In this document: positions 1 to 11,818 of the stretch, piece after piece | Layout of the letters: every line of letters begins with the position of its first letter | How positions within the stretch are numbered: the first letter of the stretch is position 1 | From: Cylindrodendrum hubeiense | Taxonomy: Eukaryota; Ascomycota; Sordariomycetes; Hypocreales; Nectriaceae | Assembly (NCBI GenBank): GCA_014621425.1 | Contig: JAANBB010000013.1 | Location: 248,001 to 312,000, forward strand | DNA length: 64,000 bases | Direction: 5' to 3' | The notes under the pieces: generated by a model | What the model was told of the DNA's origin: nothing | The model's database searches: none | The model's input: the letters and a program-made list of their open reading frames with translations, nothing else | Program-made: the position numbers and the translations under genes

Positions 1-1
1 A

Positions 2-1083
2 TTCGACATCATGGCCGGCGTGGACCGCTTTGACAATTCTACTTTCGACGCGCTTGGCCACTATCCAGAGGATGGCTACAGCGCCGAGGTTGTTGGTAAG
101 GATGCGCTGCGAGGCATGAAGCTGGGTCTGCCATGGAACCCGTACTGGTCGACTATTAGCGTAAGTTATCTGCGATCTACCAAGACGGACTGCTTACAAT
201 TAATTAGTCCATCAACTCCCCTGGTCAGCGAGACCAGTATGAGAAGCGTGTCAAGGAACTGAAGGCGGCCGGAGCAGAGATCTACAACATTACGGTATGC
301 CGCCTGACAATTCATACTTATTCCCGAACTCATGCTGACGCAATCTAGTACATTCCTGGCATTCAGAATGTCGCCAGCCGCTACGGATTCGGTCAGCCCT
401 CTGATGTTGCCGCAGAATACGGCCAGCTTGAAGCTTACAATACCCTCCTTGCTGTTGGATACGGCGAGTGGCTTAAGGGCTGGACATTTCCCAGAGGCGA
501 CAAGCGCCGTGGCATGTCTAGCCTCGCTCAGATGGCCGCCTGGAACGATGCCCACAACGACACTACGGGATCGCTAGGAAACGGCACCTGGTGGTATAAT
601 ACCGTTTCAGGACAGGACTTTTACGACAATGCCATCGCTACTAACGGCACAATGGGCGACAAGTTCTGGAAGGCGTTCGGCTGGGGACGTCGCACCGCCC
701 GTCAGGCAATTGATGGAGGCCACGCCGTCGTTCTTAAAAACGGCACCGTGATTGAGCTCGACGGACTTCTGGTACCCAATGACCCATCAGGTGGCTTCGA
801 CAACGCCTGCTCCTCAATCCCCTCCTATGCAGGCTACCCCATCGCCTCGGTACCCATTGGACAGAGCGGTTACAGTCTTCCGTGTGGAATCTGTATCTAC
901 GGACGGCAATACTCCGAGCCCAAGCTCATCAGGGTGGCTTCGGCCATGGAAGACCTATTCCGTTGGAACGCGAAACCAAAGTTTCACAACTACAAGACTG
1001 CCAAGGGACGCTGGGAGACACTGTGGCCTGGATATACCTGCACGGAGGACTCCTTAGATCATTATGGTTGCGCAAAAGCTTGA
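2..1083 (+). CDS. Amidase (amidase signature family), 3' part
   Basis: The C-terminal half of a fungal amidase; the 5' end lies outside the window. Such enzymes hydrolyse carboxamides with a Ser-Ser-Lys triad, but the catalytic core is upstream, so the substrate cannot be judged. Three exons join in frame at 2-160, 208-294 and 349-1083, with introns of 47 and 54 nt (GTAAGT..TTAG and GTATGC..CTAG). The downstream exon reads GYPIASVPIGQSGYSLP, the segment that normally closes the amidase fold, and the tail keeps the family's LFRWNAKPKFHNY region. Several N-x-S/T sequons (NDT, NGT, NIT) would fit a secreted or luminal protein. The stop is TGA at 1081-1083. Family assignment is good; the reaction specificity is unknown. 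Confidence 0.8.
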
Positions 1084-1674
1084 GGATACACCGCTAGGTC
1101 ATCGCCCACAAATATAGCATCATTAAGAGAAGTACAGGACCGCCTTAAGGGATAGTTAGAATAACATTCCAACCTACAATTCTTTACATTTTAGAGGCGT
1201 GCCTGATTTTAACTGAATATCTTGCTGAAAACAGGATCGTTCTTTTTGCCGAACCTATTAACCAACACCATCAGAACCAACTATTCTCTCCATACAATTT
1301 ACGCTTTATTTAAAACTTATCTTTACACTCGCCTTTGATTCCTATACTATTTGTTACTGGTCGCATCTGCACCACTAAGGCGGCTGCATAAGTCAAGGGG
1401 AGACAGGCTCGGACGGAGCGATTAGGAGGAAGCCCCTCTTGCCAGCTTGCTAGACAACAAGCCGCAGTTAGATGGCCACGTGTGATGCAGTTTGATATCT
1501 GTCGCTACCGATCTAGGAAACAGACTACCAGATATACGTTTCGTTTTCTACCTTGTTTTCGTCTATTCGCTGAGTGCTTCCCCCGGAAGACTGGCCATGT
1601 CAGACGCCACTAAGGGCAGGCATCAATGCGTCTTTTTAGTTAGAAGAGTCACATGACATGCTGACGTCCGCCAA
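1084..1674. other. Intergenic, amidase to HET gene
   Basis: I see no convincing gene. The first part is the AT-rich 3' flank of the amidase. An E-box CACGTG lies near 1479. The rest is the presumed promoter of the HET gene. Confidence 0.5.
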
Positions 1675-3866
1675 ATGCGAAATGGCTTCAATGATGGGTG
1701 TCAGATGGCGATTTATCTCTCAGCTTTCTCACAAATTCTCAATATGTCCTTGCCAACCACATTGTGCGAGTTTTGCGCCGATATACCACTTGACCCCGAC
1801 CTCCTCGATGACGATGCTCGTCACACATTCAACCTGGGTTCTGGCGCCCGGGTCAAGAGTAGCCCTTGTCCATTATGCCGGCTTGTCCTCCACGCATGTT
1901 TCGAGGGCGGTGGGGATGTAAGGGATGATGATGAGATGGAGATGCCATGGAGGTCTGGACCTGGCAACCGCCGGGCATTTCTAGCCCCGCATGGTGGTGT
2001 TGATTCTTGAATCGGCTTCAGTGCGCGGATGGAGCCGGAGGTTGATCATCACGTCCAACTGCGTGAGACCAGGTTAAAGTATTTCATCGAGCCAATAACG
2101 GGACCCGTTGTAGATACCGCCAGGGTTTTGCGGTGGATCTCTTCTTGCGAGCAGATGCATGGCTCTGCGTGCGCGCTTCCGACACCTCTAGCATTTGCCG
2201 ACGCGTTTCGAGGCCTGCATGTTCTCCGTTTGATCGACGTCGAGGCTAATTGCCTTGTGGAGAGGGTGACAGTTGAGAACTACGTCGCACTAAGCTACGT
2301 ATGGGGGTCTGTATCCAATTTTCGACTTACCAAGGCCAATAGGCCCGCGCTGCTTAAGCGAGATTCTCTTTCCCAGGTTTCATATCTAATTCCAAAGACA
2401 ATCAAAGATACCATTCTCTTCACTCAGCGCCTAGGATGTCGGTATCTGTGGGTGGATGCCCTTTGTCTGCTGCAGAATGATACTGAGGATCTGGAACGAG
2501 GCGTAAATGCGATGGACCTTATCTACGAGCGAGGCTGGCTGACTATCGTTGCGAGCTCTGGTCATGACGCAAACGCTGGATTGCCGGGTGTCAAAAACGG
2601 GTCCAGGCGAGCTTCCGAAAACACATTTCAAATCATACCTGGAGTTGAAATGGGAGTCCTAACTGGGTTGGATGGTTTGCTCAAGGCTTCAGTGTATGAC
2701 TCTAGAGCCTGGACGTATGAGCTTTAATTTACTTCCATGTCCTTGATAAATTGGATGAGCTGACATTGCATAGATTTCAAGAACGGGTACTGTCCCGGCG
2801 GGTGATCTACTTCATTGGTGAAAAGGTTTTCTATCGTTGCCGGGCGGCAGAGCATGCCGAACACTTCGCAGATATCTTGTCACAGCACCAAGAGGTTACG
2901 GCAACATTTGGATCTTTACTACCAGAGGCTATCCATATGTCAAATCCAGTATTTGACTACAGCGTCATGCTCTTCTATTACACCCAAAGAGCTTTGACTA
3001 GCCAAAGCGACGCACCTCGGGCTATGGCTGGAATTATTCGACGATTTACCGAGAGTATGGAATGCCGGTTCTTCCAAGGCATCCCAACAGCATTGTTCGA
3101 CCAATTCATTATATTTTATGCTCATCATGGCGTTCTGCATCGTCGCTCTTCATTTCCAAGCTACTCATGGATGGGGTGGCGAGGGGGAATAGATGTGGTG
3201 GACCCGGAATACGTTATAAATACCCACAACGATGACAAGCACTGGCTCAAAAACAGAACATGGATCATCTGGTATAAGAGAAGTCCCTCTGGTATTACCA
3301 GCCTTCTTTGTGATCCAAACGAAAACCACTCCTTTCCTTCCTGGGACATCTCCTACAGAGGGTATCGCAACAGGCTCCCTTTTTCCGATGGTCGGCGCGT
3401 CCCCAGCAGACTGAATACAAGGCGAACAATGCCAACCGAGCAGATGTCGTTCTCCCGAAAATTACCCCCCTATCCTATCTTGCAGTTCTGGACTGTGTCA
3501 TTGTTCTACTGGATCTCTGACATTGATGTTTTCATGGCCACTGCTTATCTTGCAGATTCAAACAATAATAAATGTGGCATTGTTTGGTTAGATGGCTTCG
3601 AAGAAACAACTTATTTTGAATCACCGGGTCCATTCGAGGTAATTCTTTTATCAGAATTAGACGGGCATCGCGCACTCAAGGATTTTGAAACCGGCCCTCA
3701 CGGGTCATATGCTCGCGTAGCGGGACAGTGGACATACTATAATGTCTTGCTTTTGGAATGGCAAGGTGGCATCGCTGAGAGACGGGGCTATGGTATGCTA
3801 TACCAAAGCGCCGTATATAATAGCCTAGCTCCTGGTTTCAAGTGGAAGGAAATCTTTCTAGCATAG
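1675..3866 (+). pseudogene. HET-domain (heterokaryon incompatibility) protein with in-frame stop
   Basis: HET proteins act in fungal non-self recognition and programmed cell death. The N-terminus has the Cys motif CPLCRLVLHAC. The HET core follows: YVALSYVWG near 2280, then GCRYLWVDALCLLQND, then LTIVASSG. The conserved SRAWT..QERVLSRRVIYF block is rebuilt by splicing a 59-nt intron at 2715-2773 (GTATGA..ATAG), which restores the family sequence exactly. Upstream and downstream halves are in one frame but are split by a single TGA at 2008-2010. I found no intron with good sites and correct length to remove it, so a nonsense mutation is likely, though an unrecognised intron remains possible. 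ATG 1744 is an alternative start. Without the TGA the protein would be about 710 aa. A product starting at ATG 2029 would keep the HET core but lose the Cys-rich N-terminus. Confidence 0.7.
2008..2010 (+). other. In-frame TGA interrupting the HET gene
   Basis: The codons on either side are in the same reading frame and both sides look like HET protein. A C-to-T change at a CpG (CGA to TGA) or a G-to-A change (TGG to TGA) would produce it. Confidence 0.6.
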
Positions 3867-4350
3867 ACGATTGACGTGTGCATCACCTTAGCCCAATATA
3901 GAATTAAATAAGGAGACCAACGTTCTTTATCTTGCCGAGTTTAAACCAGTTTAAGAAAAGACCTATTTCACTCTATATTATTCCCAGGATATTCATTACT
4001 ACCGGGCCTTGACATAATCGTGTTTCGCTATGTATTGATAGCTCAAGTAGAGCGCTTTTGTGATTGAACAGATTATGAAATAAGTTCGTTACGTCACCAA
4101 GTCTGTGTAGGTTAGTTAATGAATATCCACACGACGTAGCCTGGAGATTGCCACCGCTATGCTCCTTAAATGCGTAGGTGGGGGACTGAAGTCACCTGGA
4201 TCACATCGGCGGGCGTGTGCAGAAAAAAGAAACACAGTAGTGCAAGTTCGTCGATCTCATCGACCCACCCAACCAACCTCGTCAAGTCCGTTTGTCTTGC
4301 TGTGCAGTCTGAGCACACACATAGCGCAAGTATTTGCTCCGCACTAATTC
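3867..4350. other. Intergenic, convergent 3' ends
   Basis: Spacer between the HET gene and a minus-strand gene. Short reading frames here have no recognisable protein features. Confidence 0.5.
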
Positions 4351-5040
4351 CTAGAAGATACGTCTTACTTTGGCCTTTCGACTTTCGTCATCTTCCCCCC
4401 ATCGATCTTGCCACATGCCCTTTTTTACGTAGGACCATCCCATTGGGGCTCCCATTCCATATTTCTTTCTCATGTCATCTAGTGTGATGGGCTCGACAAG
4501 TTCGTAGAGTTCGAGAATTTGGTAGCCAAATTTGGACTCCATGACGCCAGAATTGAACTCGACATTGCCATTACCAGCAGGTTCCTCCGGTACTGTGCCC
4601 GGAATGCGTCTAACATCGGACGGAATGGTGGCGATATGTCTTCGAGAGTTAGCTACGAACACACAGTTGCTGTTAGGCTCTTACGTGATCGCCGCGCATC
4701 CTTTCATTGGCTGAGTTCCTCGTGCTTCGTAAAGCCACAGGCGTTCCACGCCATCGCGTAGACGGTAGTTTCTATACTCGTGGTTCTTGGTTTGAGCGGC
4801 AATGTTGGCAAGGTGAATGGCGTAAATAGCCAAGAGGACATCGCTCTCAACACGCTCCGTCGCAGCTGTGGAGGATACAGTGGACCGAGCCTTTGTCTTT
4901 GGTACTTTAGCGGCCTTTGCGTTTGCTAGGGCGCTAGATGGCGATGAAGTGGTTGCGCTGTGCTTGAACGAGGTACGCGAGATGGTGGTTTGCTTGAGCA
5001 CTGGTTTCGGTTGGGAGTTTGAGCTGCGTGTTCGTGCCAT
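4351..5040 (-). CDS. Small PUA/ASCH-like fungal protein
   Basis: A two-exon gene of about 214 aa: 4685-5040, then 4351-4639, around a 45-nt intron (GTAAGA..GAAG, branch GCTAAC). The first 60 residues are Ser/Ala/Lys-rich and probably disordered. The folded part begins at SDVLLAIYAIHLANIAAQ and continues with NHEYRNYRLRDGVERLWLYE, then AITHIAT after splicing, then ESKFGYQILELYELVEPI and a WxxRWG tail. The pattern of a small basic beta-barrel entered by a KNHEYRxY element and followed by an ITHIA strand is typical of PUA/ASCH/EVE-like modules, which bind modified nucleic acid bases or RNA (family knowledge; the binding role here is inference). A longer 75-nt intron ending at 4610 also keeps frame but removes the ITHIA strand, so I prefer the shorter one. 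Confidence 0.6.
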
Positions 5041-6078
5041 TTCCGGTCATTAAGAAGGTCGCTGCGAGAAATGTGCGTGCCTTTGTTTTCCTTTCACAAT
5101 AAGGCGTGAGTTACGCGTTTGTGTACGCGTCGTAACAGCATGGATTGTTCGCGAGCTACGTTCTTGATTGCGTGACGCACAATCACGTGACCACCATCAA
5201 GGCTGTACACAACAACCATGTCTCACTAAAGCCCATCTGGAAAGTCACAGTTTGAGATGCTGTTTTAAAAGCCTTATTATGTTAGGGTGGTATGGAAAGG
5301 GCGGTGTGCAGACAACTCGGTCCCTGCGTCTACGATCCTGATGATTGGTGCTGGTGCCTTCATATTGGAAAAGTGCCAGCTTCATTCATGCGCGTTCTAC
5401 CAAATCCGGATAAATTCTGCACATATGCAGGTCCAGGTCGACTAATCTATTGATAGAATTATTGACTTCATAACCTCGCCCAGAGCAATCCAGGGGTTAC
5501 GCATACGTAGATCCAACATCGGGCGTTGGTTGAGAGACGGCTTGAGATTGTCACTCCATCAATGGCCACCGAAGGTTGTTCTTGTGGGGGCCGATGGCGA
5601 TCTGAGCCTGCAATGATTCTCGTCTGTATGCAGCGACATGTCGGCAACTACTATTTGGTATCAGGGAAGGGGCGCGTCTAGCCCGGTGCTAATTAATTGC
5701 TGAAACGATAGGGTTTCCAGGTTTATTTTGCAATTTCGCTACAATTTTAAAATGAGAAGCGGATGCTCCGGATATACTTAAATATGTCAACTGCAATCAC
5801 CGGTCAAGGTCTCATCCAGTTCTGATCCCTGATTAATATCAATATGTTGGGCACTAAAAAGTTAAAAAGTACACTATAAGGGAACTTGATTTAATACGGA
5901 TGAAGCCTCGGCATATCGCAAAGGTGGGTCGTTTTCATCCTCGGCTGAAGAGGGGCCAGGGCGAAAGCGGAGTGTTTCAAGAGATCATATGAGGAGCTTC
6001 GAATAAGTAAATTGGCTTAATTGAAATCTGATGCTTCACAAATATTGTTTCTACTCTTACGTTATCCTCAACAACGCA
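5041..6078. other. Intergenic between divergent genes
   Basis: About 1 kb with no supportable gene. It should hold the promoters of the PUA-like gene (minus) and the thioesterase (plus). A CACGTG E-box lies near 5184. The right half is AT-rich. Confidence 0.5.
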
Positions 6079-6654
6079 ATGTCTACTACCGACTTACATC
6101 ACTTCCAATCCATTCTTTAGTGTGCCAAGGTCCTCAATGAACCCGGCGTTGCATTTCTCCACGACCATGCCAAATTTCAAGCCACCGTCATACACCAGGG
6201 ATTATTCGCCGATGGAATCTCAAGTCTTGAGGATGGCGTCAAGGCTGAGTTTGCCTTCTACCATGAACAGCCACAACGAGCGGCGGACCTCAAGGTCACT
6301 TTCCCAGAGTTGTCAGTAATGTACGACTTGGGAAACGGAGTTTCGGGGTGGCCTGGAATAAGTCATGGTGGTTTTGTCTCATATATCTTTGATACTGTGG
6401 CAGGTCGGTTGGCAACGTGTAACATTGACAACCCACCCGAGGAAAAGGTATCACCTTTTACCATGACAGCCAAATTGGAGATCAACTACCGGAAACCCAT
6501 TCAATTGAACCGAGTCCTGATAGTGACGGCAACGATTGAGAAATTTGAAGGACGCAAAATGTATATCAGTCTGAAGCTCGAGGATGAGTCTAGGGTGGTG
6601 TTGAGCGATGGCGCTGCTCTGTTCCTGTTCGCAAATGGGTCGCCTCGGCTCTAG
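6079..6654 (+). pseudogene. Hotdog-fold acyl-CoA thioesterase (PaaI/THEM4-like) with early TAG
   Basis: The reading frame from ATG 6079 runs MSTTDLHHFQSIL, meets TAG at 6118-6120, then continues CAKVLNEPGVAFL to TAG 6652. Fungal hotdog thioesterases of this group normally start with HFxSIPWCAxLL (family knowledge), so the TAG occupies the place of the conserved Trp codon TGG. The remaining domain is intact: GNGVSGWPGISHGGFVSYIFD holds the HGG element and Asp of the active-site helix, and FTMTAKLEINYRKPI gives the following strands. The next in-frame ATG is at 6319, which would delete the first third. An intron ending at TTCTTTAG (6120) is possible in principle, but I see no matching upstream exon. 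TGG to TAG is a CpA-to-TpA change on the other strand, which is the RIP signature. Confidence 0.7.
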
Positions 6655-6797
6655 GCTTGTGAGGCGATTATTCGGCTGTGAAGGTCCGCCAAAACTCTTT
6701 CAGAAATTAACTTCGCAGTTCTCGCCTGTATATAATATTAGTCAATATTCTGTAGTGAGGACAAGACGCGAAATCATCTCGAGTACCTACACACACA

Positions 6798-9651
6798 CTA
6801 TGATGGCATCTCCAGCGAAGATGGAGCAGGCCACTGTTGTGATGGAGAAGCCTGCTCCTCCAACCGGAAAAGGTCTTCATCTTGTGCCTCAGCCATCTCG
6901 AATAACATGCTCACAAACTCCTCTACTTGGTTGCCTTCCACAGTTGGAACAAGATGTGACACACCATCAATCGCATCTAAGGCCCCATCCGTGCCCAACA
7001 CGTCCCAGTCTACGTTATCTTCGCCTGGCGGCCCTTGGTCTTCAAGAACTGACGCAGGTATGGGTAAGTTCGCTGTAGCTTCTGTAGAAAGTTGTGTAGA
7101 AAGTTCGAACAAGAAGTCATCCGAGGACGGAGAATCGGAGTACACCTCGTTTTCATTTGCTGACGTTGACTCGGTCATTGCAGGAACGTTTCTGGCATCA
7201 AGCGACTCGCTCGGTTCCACCTGGTTTGGAACCGTGTCTTTTTCGAGACTTGCAGGTTCTGATGTATCAGGTTCATCAGCTGGGCTGGGCACGTTCCAGG
7301 GTAGGAATGCCGCTGTCCCCATTTGGTCGGATAGAAGGCGTTGGAGATTGCTGGGAAATTCGTATTTCTCTGGCAACTTTGCGTGAGTTAGGGTCAAGTC
7401 CATGATCAATGTAAGTCTGAGGTACTGGACTGGCCGATGACTGATAACGTCTGACCAGCCCATTCGAGCACCAGTGGAACGCAGGGCCGGATCGAGCTGC
7501 GCAAGGTCCACGACGTGATGAATTGTATGACTGATCAGGTCCACGCCATGGTACTGTAAATGATACTCATTCATCGCTTGGACCAGGGTGCGAAGGCAAT
7601 CCTGTCTTAAGCTTGTTTTTTCAGAGCTATGTCTCGGAGCTTGCATCTTGACGTCGAGGATGAGCAACAAAAGAGGCATGGCAATAAGGGCGACCCTGTC
7701 AAGGTCAGGATAAGGCTAATTATAAGAAAGGGCCGTTTGTACTCACACACTGATGGGAAAATACCGAACGAGTCCAAGTTGCATGCATTCCTTTAGACGA
7801 TCGGTGATTCTCATTGTTGCCTTTCGAACCTCTCGGCGTTTCTTGTGTATCGTGGCTGCGTCCATACTTGGTGTTGCCGATAAGCAAGTGCCAACGAGAA
7901 CTTCTTGGTGATGAAGCCCTAATTTTGTTGCACTATTTGGCAAAGTTATTAGATATTGCAGTTAAGACCGAAATTTGTCTACTCACTGATAGTAGATGTA
8001 CATCATGTTTGTGTGTACGATGACTGACTGATGTCGAAACGCATTGCCTTTCCTGGGAATAGGGAATTGCTTTCGCGTTGTCGCATACCAATGAGAAAGG
8101 GCATGTTCACAGTCAGTCAACTTGGACCTATTCTCTGCTTCGGCGATTTGATGTTCCTGGAGTGATTCATCTGACAAAGATAACAGAGGCAAGAGATCTG
8201 TTAATATGGTGCATAGTTCCGAGAAACGCAGGAGTATAGAAACAAGATGCCGTTTTGTGCTAGGTTCATGGACCAACGAGCAATTAATCTCGTCTTCAAA
8301 GTCCTCATTGTCTAACGGCGCATATTTCTTCGTGATTTGGATACTCCGTCGGAGGCCAAGTGACAAAATGCGGTCACGGAATATGCAGCACCACCACAGC
8401 CGCCGAAGTGTTTTCGTGAGCTTGTTCTGGAGTAATGTTCCTGGGGGAAGACTCGGCCGATTCAACATGCGATGCGCGTGTGCAGATTTCGCATGATGAA
8501 TTGCGATGCTGAGCCATATCGTGTTTGGCTTGGTTGGCCCTATTCCAACAGATGTCGGCCAATATGTGAGAAGGAGAGCCGACTGAGCCAGTGCAATTGG
8601 TGATGATTCGGTATTAAGATCAAACAGAAGCTGCTTTTGTTAGTCGATTAAACTCTGCATGCCATTCTTTAGCAGAGGGTCTACCTTGGCTCTCTTATAT
8701 AGTGAAGCGGATGCTACTCGTGGGCAGTCGAAACCCAAAGCGTCAGTGATATTTCGAGGAACAAACTTAGGTCTCAGTCAGCTTTGATATCGTGATGATA
8801 TGAATTTTCAACATACGCTGCAGGAGACAAAAAGCATTGCCTGAAACAACACTAAGGGGATCCTCTCGATCTCTGGACCATCGCCGAGCCTGTCGCAGTA
8901 TATGTCCCAAAAGTGGCGTTCATCGAGAAGCGGCACAACGGGGTGAACATATAGGAAATATTGCCGGACAAATTCATCGACAATCAGCCTCGGCGGCAGC
9001 TGCAGACATCCCTGGAGGCTGAGACAGTCAATATCCTCGGACGGCATTTTGGACAAGTCGGGCAGCCGAATAAATGGGTACTCGGAGACTTGAAGACAAT
9101 TTACGCGCGTTGGCCGATTCAGGCGCGTCAGGGAAGGCTTAGCAACGCCGCTCGATTGGAGGGGACTGATGATTGGGAATGCGCCGAGGCTGAATATTTT
9201 GTCCGGTGGTGCCGGCGACTTTTGTGCCGCGGGCGAAATGTCCAGGATTGTCTGGCTAGGACTGCTTTGGGCATCCGTAGAGTTGCTCGCAGTGCGGGCA
9301 GTCTCGTGAAGCTGGCTATCACTCATCGAATTGTCTGTCTGTGCCTGCCAAACGAGTTCAAATGGCGGTTGGGAGACTGCTTTGTCGGCTACTATCTGTG
9401 GTAGAGTCGTGCTGGTGGGACTTGTAGGATTGAGCTCATTGTTGGTGAGAAGTCGGCTGCGCGACGCATTAGCTGAAAGTGGCCACGAATCGTCGCTTGT
9501 TCACTGACCGCTTCGACGCGCGCTCTGCAACTGTGCATGCTAGGTGATCGAGGTCGCAGTTTCGACACGGAATGCCCGAGATTGAGACGTCGCATCGTAC
9601 TTTTCTCGCCCGGCAGCGAAGACATGCCTTTGGCGCGCGTGGTCTGGTCAT
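6798..9651 (-). CDS. Zn(II)2Cys6 transcription factor, CTF1-like
   Basis: Six exons reconstruct an uninterrupted protein of about 864 aa: 9509-9651, 8817-9456, 8685-8765, 7987-8633, 7747-7932, 6798-7695, with introns of 51-54 nt. The N-terminal binuclear zinc cluster is CLRCRARKVRC..CRNC..C at residues 10-39. The fungal-specific regulatory domain follows, with HPVVPLLDERHFW, then LLFDLNTESSPIALAQSALLL, YWPTS and SIAIHHAKSAHAHR. This middle region resembles the cutinase regulator CTF1/FarA group, which controls lipid and cutin genes (family knowledge). The C-terminus is acidic and Ser-rich and may activate transcription. The neighbours are an acyl-CoA-type thioesterase and a CoA ligase, which would suit a lipid or aromatic acid regulator (inference). 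Confidence 0.85.
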
Positions 9652-10081
9652 GGTGAGGCGGTCTTGAGCTTCGTGTTGCTAGAATGCGAAAAAGAGGGCA
9701 TGACAAGGGAGAGCTTGAGCCTAGAAATCCGGGGAGAGCGGCTTCAAATTATGAAAGTAGCGCAGCTGCATCCAACTCGAACTAGAATGGTCTCGGGGTA
9801 CATGAGATCAGCAATGCGGGGAGAAGGGGTGAATCCACCGAGTCAGGATATTCTGACATCACTGGACAGGGGTTCGTTCATGGGACCGGCAATTGGCTTC
9901 GATCTACGGTGGCTTGGGGGCTTTATCTAGCATCAGCTACCCCAATTATCCCAAGGTTGTTTCATTACAGCAAGATTTACGAGCATCCATTGTTCTTTCA
10001 GCATGCACTTGATGATATTTTCGGATTCGCTTGATGATGTGTACGGTATATGAAACGAACTCTAATACACAAATGACCCCA
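9652..10081. promoter_or_regulatory. Upstream region of the CTF1-like gene
   Basis: A 430-bp spacer between the regulator's start and the 3' end of the CoA ligase; both genes run leftward. It presumably holds the regulator's promoter. I see no clear motif. Confidence 0.4.
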
Positions 10082-11818
10082 TCACGCTAATTTGGCCCGG
10101 ATGCTCCGGACAGCCATCTCCTTTTCCGCCCGCTCTTTCAGGACCCGGCGGAGAATCTTGCCAGACTGGTTTCAGGTTAGCGTGATGTGTGCAGAAAGCG
10201 GTATTGATTCACTTACCGGAACACGAGGGATCATGTCGACGAATACGATTCCGCCCGTTATCCACTTGTATCTGGCCGTCGTTCCCTCCATCCACTTCGA
10301 GATCTCCTCGGCCGATGTCTTGGAGCCGGGGGCTTTGACAATGTATGCTCGGGGCGCCTCGTCTCCATTTATCACGACGCCAATCACGCCTGCATCGACG
10401 ATGTCGTCCCGTTCTAGGAGAAGAGCCTCAAGCTCTGCGGGGGCAACTTGGAAACCCTTCACTTTGATGAGTTCCTTCATTCGGTCGACGATATGGATCT
10501 TTGCTCCAGGCTTATAGGAATCGACAAAGGCAATGTCCCCGGTCTTAAGCCACCTAGTCCTGTCCGCGTAGGCGATGGTTTCGCTGGTCGCCTTGGGATT
10601 GCGCCAATATCCCTTCATGAGGGTCGGTCCGGTGAACCACAATTCGCCACGAACATTGGCTTCAAGAATCTCCTTGTCGCCATTCATGAGTTTGATAGCA
10701 GTATTGGGCGCCGCCTCTCCGACTGAATCGGTCCTCGTCTTTTGCAAAGGATCCGCGACCGTCCCGGTGCAAGTGATCTCCGTCATGCCCCAGGCTTGGC
10801 GCACATACACGTCGCCAGCAGGCCACAGCTTTTCAGCTCCGTCGGCCAAGTTGGGAGCGAGCGGTGCGGTGCCGCATCCGAGAAAGTTGACGCTGCTCAG
10901 GTCGTACTTGGAAGCCAGTGGGCTGGTAGCGAGCGCTCGAATGATGGGTGGCGCGGCCACGAGCCGTGTGATTTTCAACTTTTGAATGTGCTGCAGCATG
11001 TGCACGAAATTGAAGGCCGGCATAATGTAGACCGGCACGCCAAGTTTGGCCAAGTTGATGCCAAAGATGGTCTGAGCCGCGGCGTGGTATAGCGGCAGGA
11101 AGCAAAGCGCGCGATCGCCAGCTAACTTGGGTTTAACAGAAACGCGGTCTTCAAAAAGCGATGTCTCTCCATTTGCGACATAGGAGTAGTGAGTAATCTC
11201 AACTCCCTTTGGGGCACCCGTTGTTCCAGAGCTGTAGTTGAGGCAACATGTTGTGGAGCGAGGGTCCTTGGGCTCAACCCAGTCCCAGGCGGCGGCATCG
11301 GCGTCTGCTGCGACCAGGTCTGCCCAGCCTCGCACGCCTTGACGAGATGCTTCGGCATCCAGCTTGGCTGTTTCATCGAAGAGGAATATCTTGCTGGGAG
11401 GGAGACCAGCCAGCTTGGCACCTTCTATGGCGGTGTTGACAAACTGGGGTGCCACAATGAGGAATGTGGCTGCACTATCTCGAAGTTGATAGGCGACCTC
11501 CCTTGGTGTGAATGCAGGGCTAGCGCCAGTAAACACACCCCCAGCCATCAGCACACCAACGAAGAGAGACGGAAATAGCACGTGGTTTCCGCTCAACAAG
11601 AGCACTCTGTCTCCAACCTGCAGTCCTGCATTTTGGAGCCCTAACCCAATCTTTTTAGACCAGAGGCGAAAGCCGGAGAAGGTGACTATTTTGGAGTCGG
11701 GCTGATCAGCGTCGATGAACGTCGGCCGGTTTGGGAGAGGGTCAAAGGACGACTCAAAGAGCCATTTCTGCAGCGACGACTCGGGCAGTGGCGTGGTCCA
11801 TCGTGACTGGATAGGCAT
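10082..11818 (-). CDS. AMP-dependent CoA ligase (4-coumarate:CoA ligase-like)
   Basis: Two exons, 10217-11818 and 10082-10165, around a 51-nt intron at 10166-10216 (GTAAGT..CCAG), giving about 561 aa. The ANL-family signatures are present in order: the P-loop LNYSSGTTGAPKGV, the A5-type QAWGMTEITCTG, the ATP-binding WLKTGD, the hinge VDRMKELIKVKGFQVAP, and the catalytic lysine motif SGKILRR, which exists only after the intron is removed. This layout fits fungal 4CL-like ligases that activate aromatic or medium-chain acids as CoA thioesters. The C-terminal AKLA is not a canonical PTS1, so a cytosolic location is as likely as a peroxisomal one. There is no carrier domain, so it is not part of an NRPS. 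Confidence 0.88.

Noticed and set aside
1918..2021. Intron GTAAGG..TTCAG that would remove the TGA in the HET gene
   Set aside because: Its length of 104 nt shifts the downstream frame, which must match the upstream frame to read the HET core.
10082..11818. CoA ligase as part of an NRPS or PKS-NRPS cluster
   Set aside because: There is no carrier, condensation or ketosynthase domain in the window. The protein ends normally after SGKILRR.
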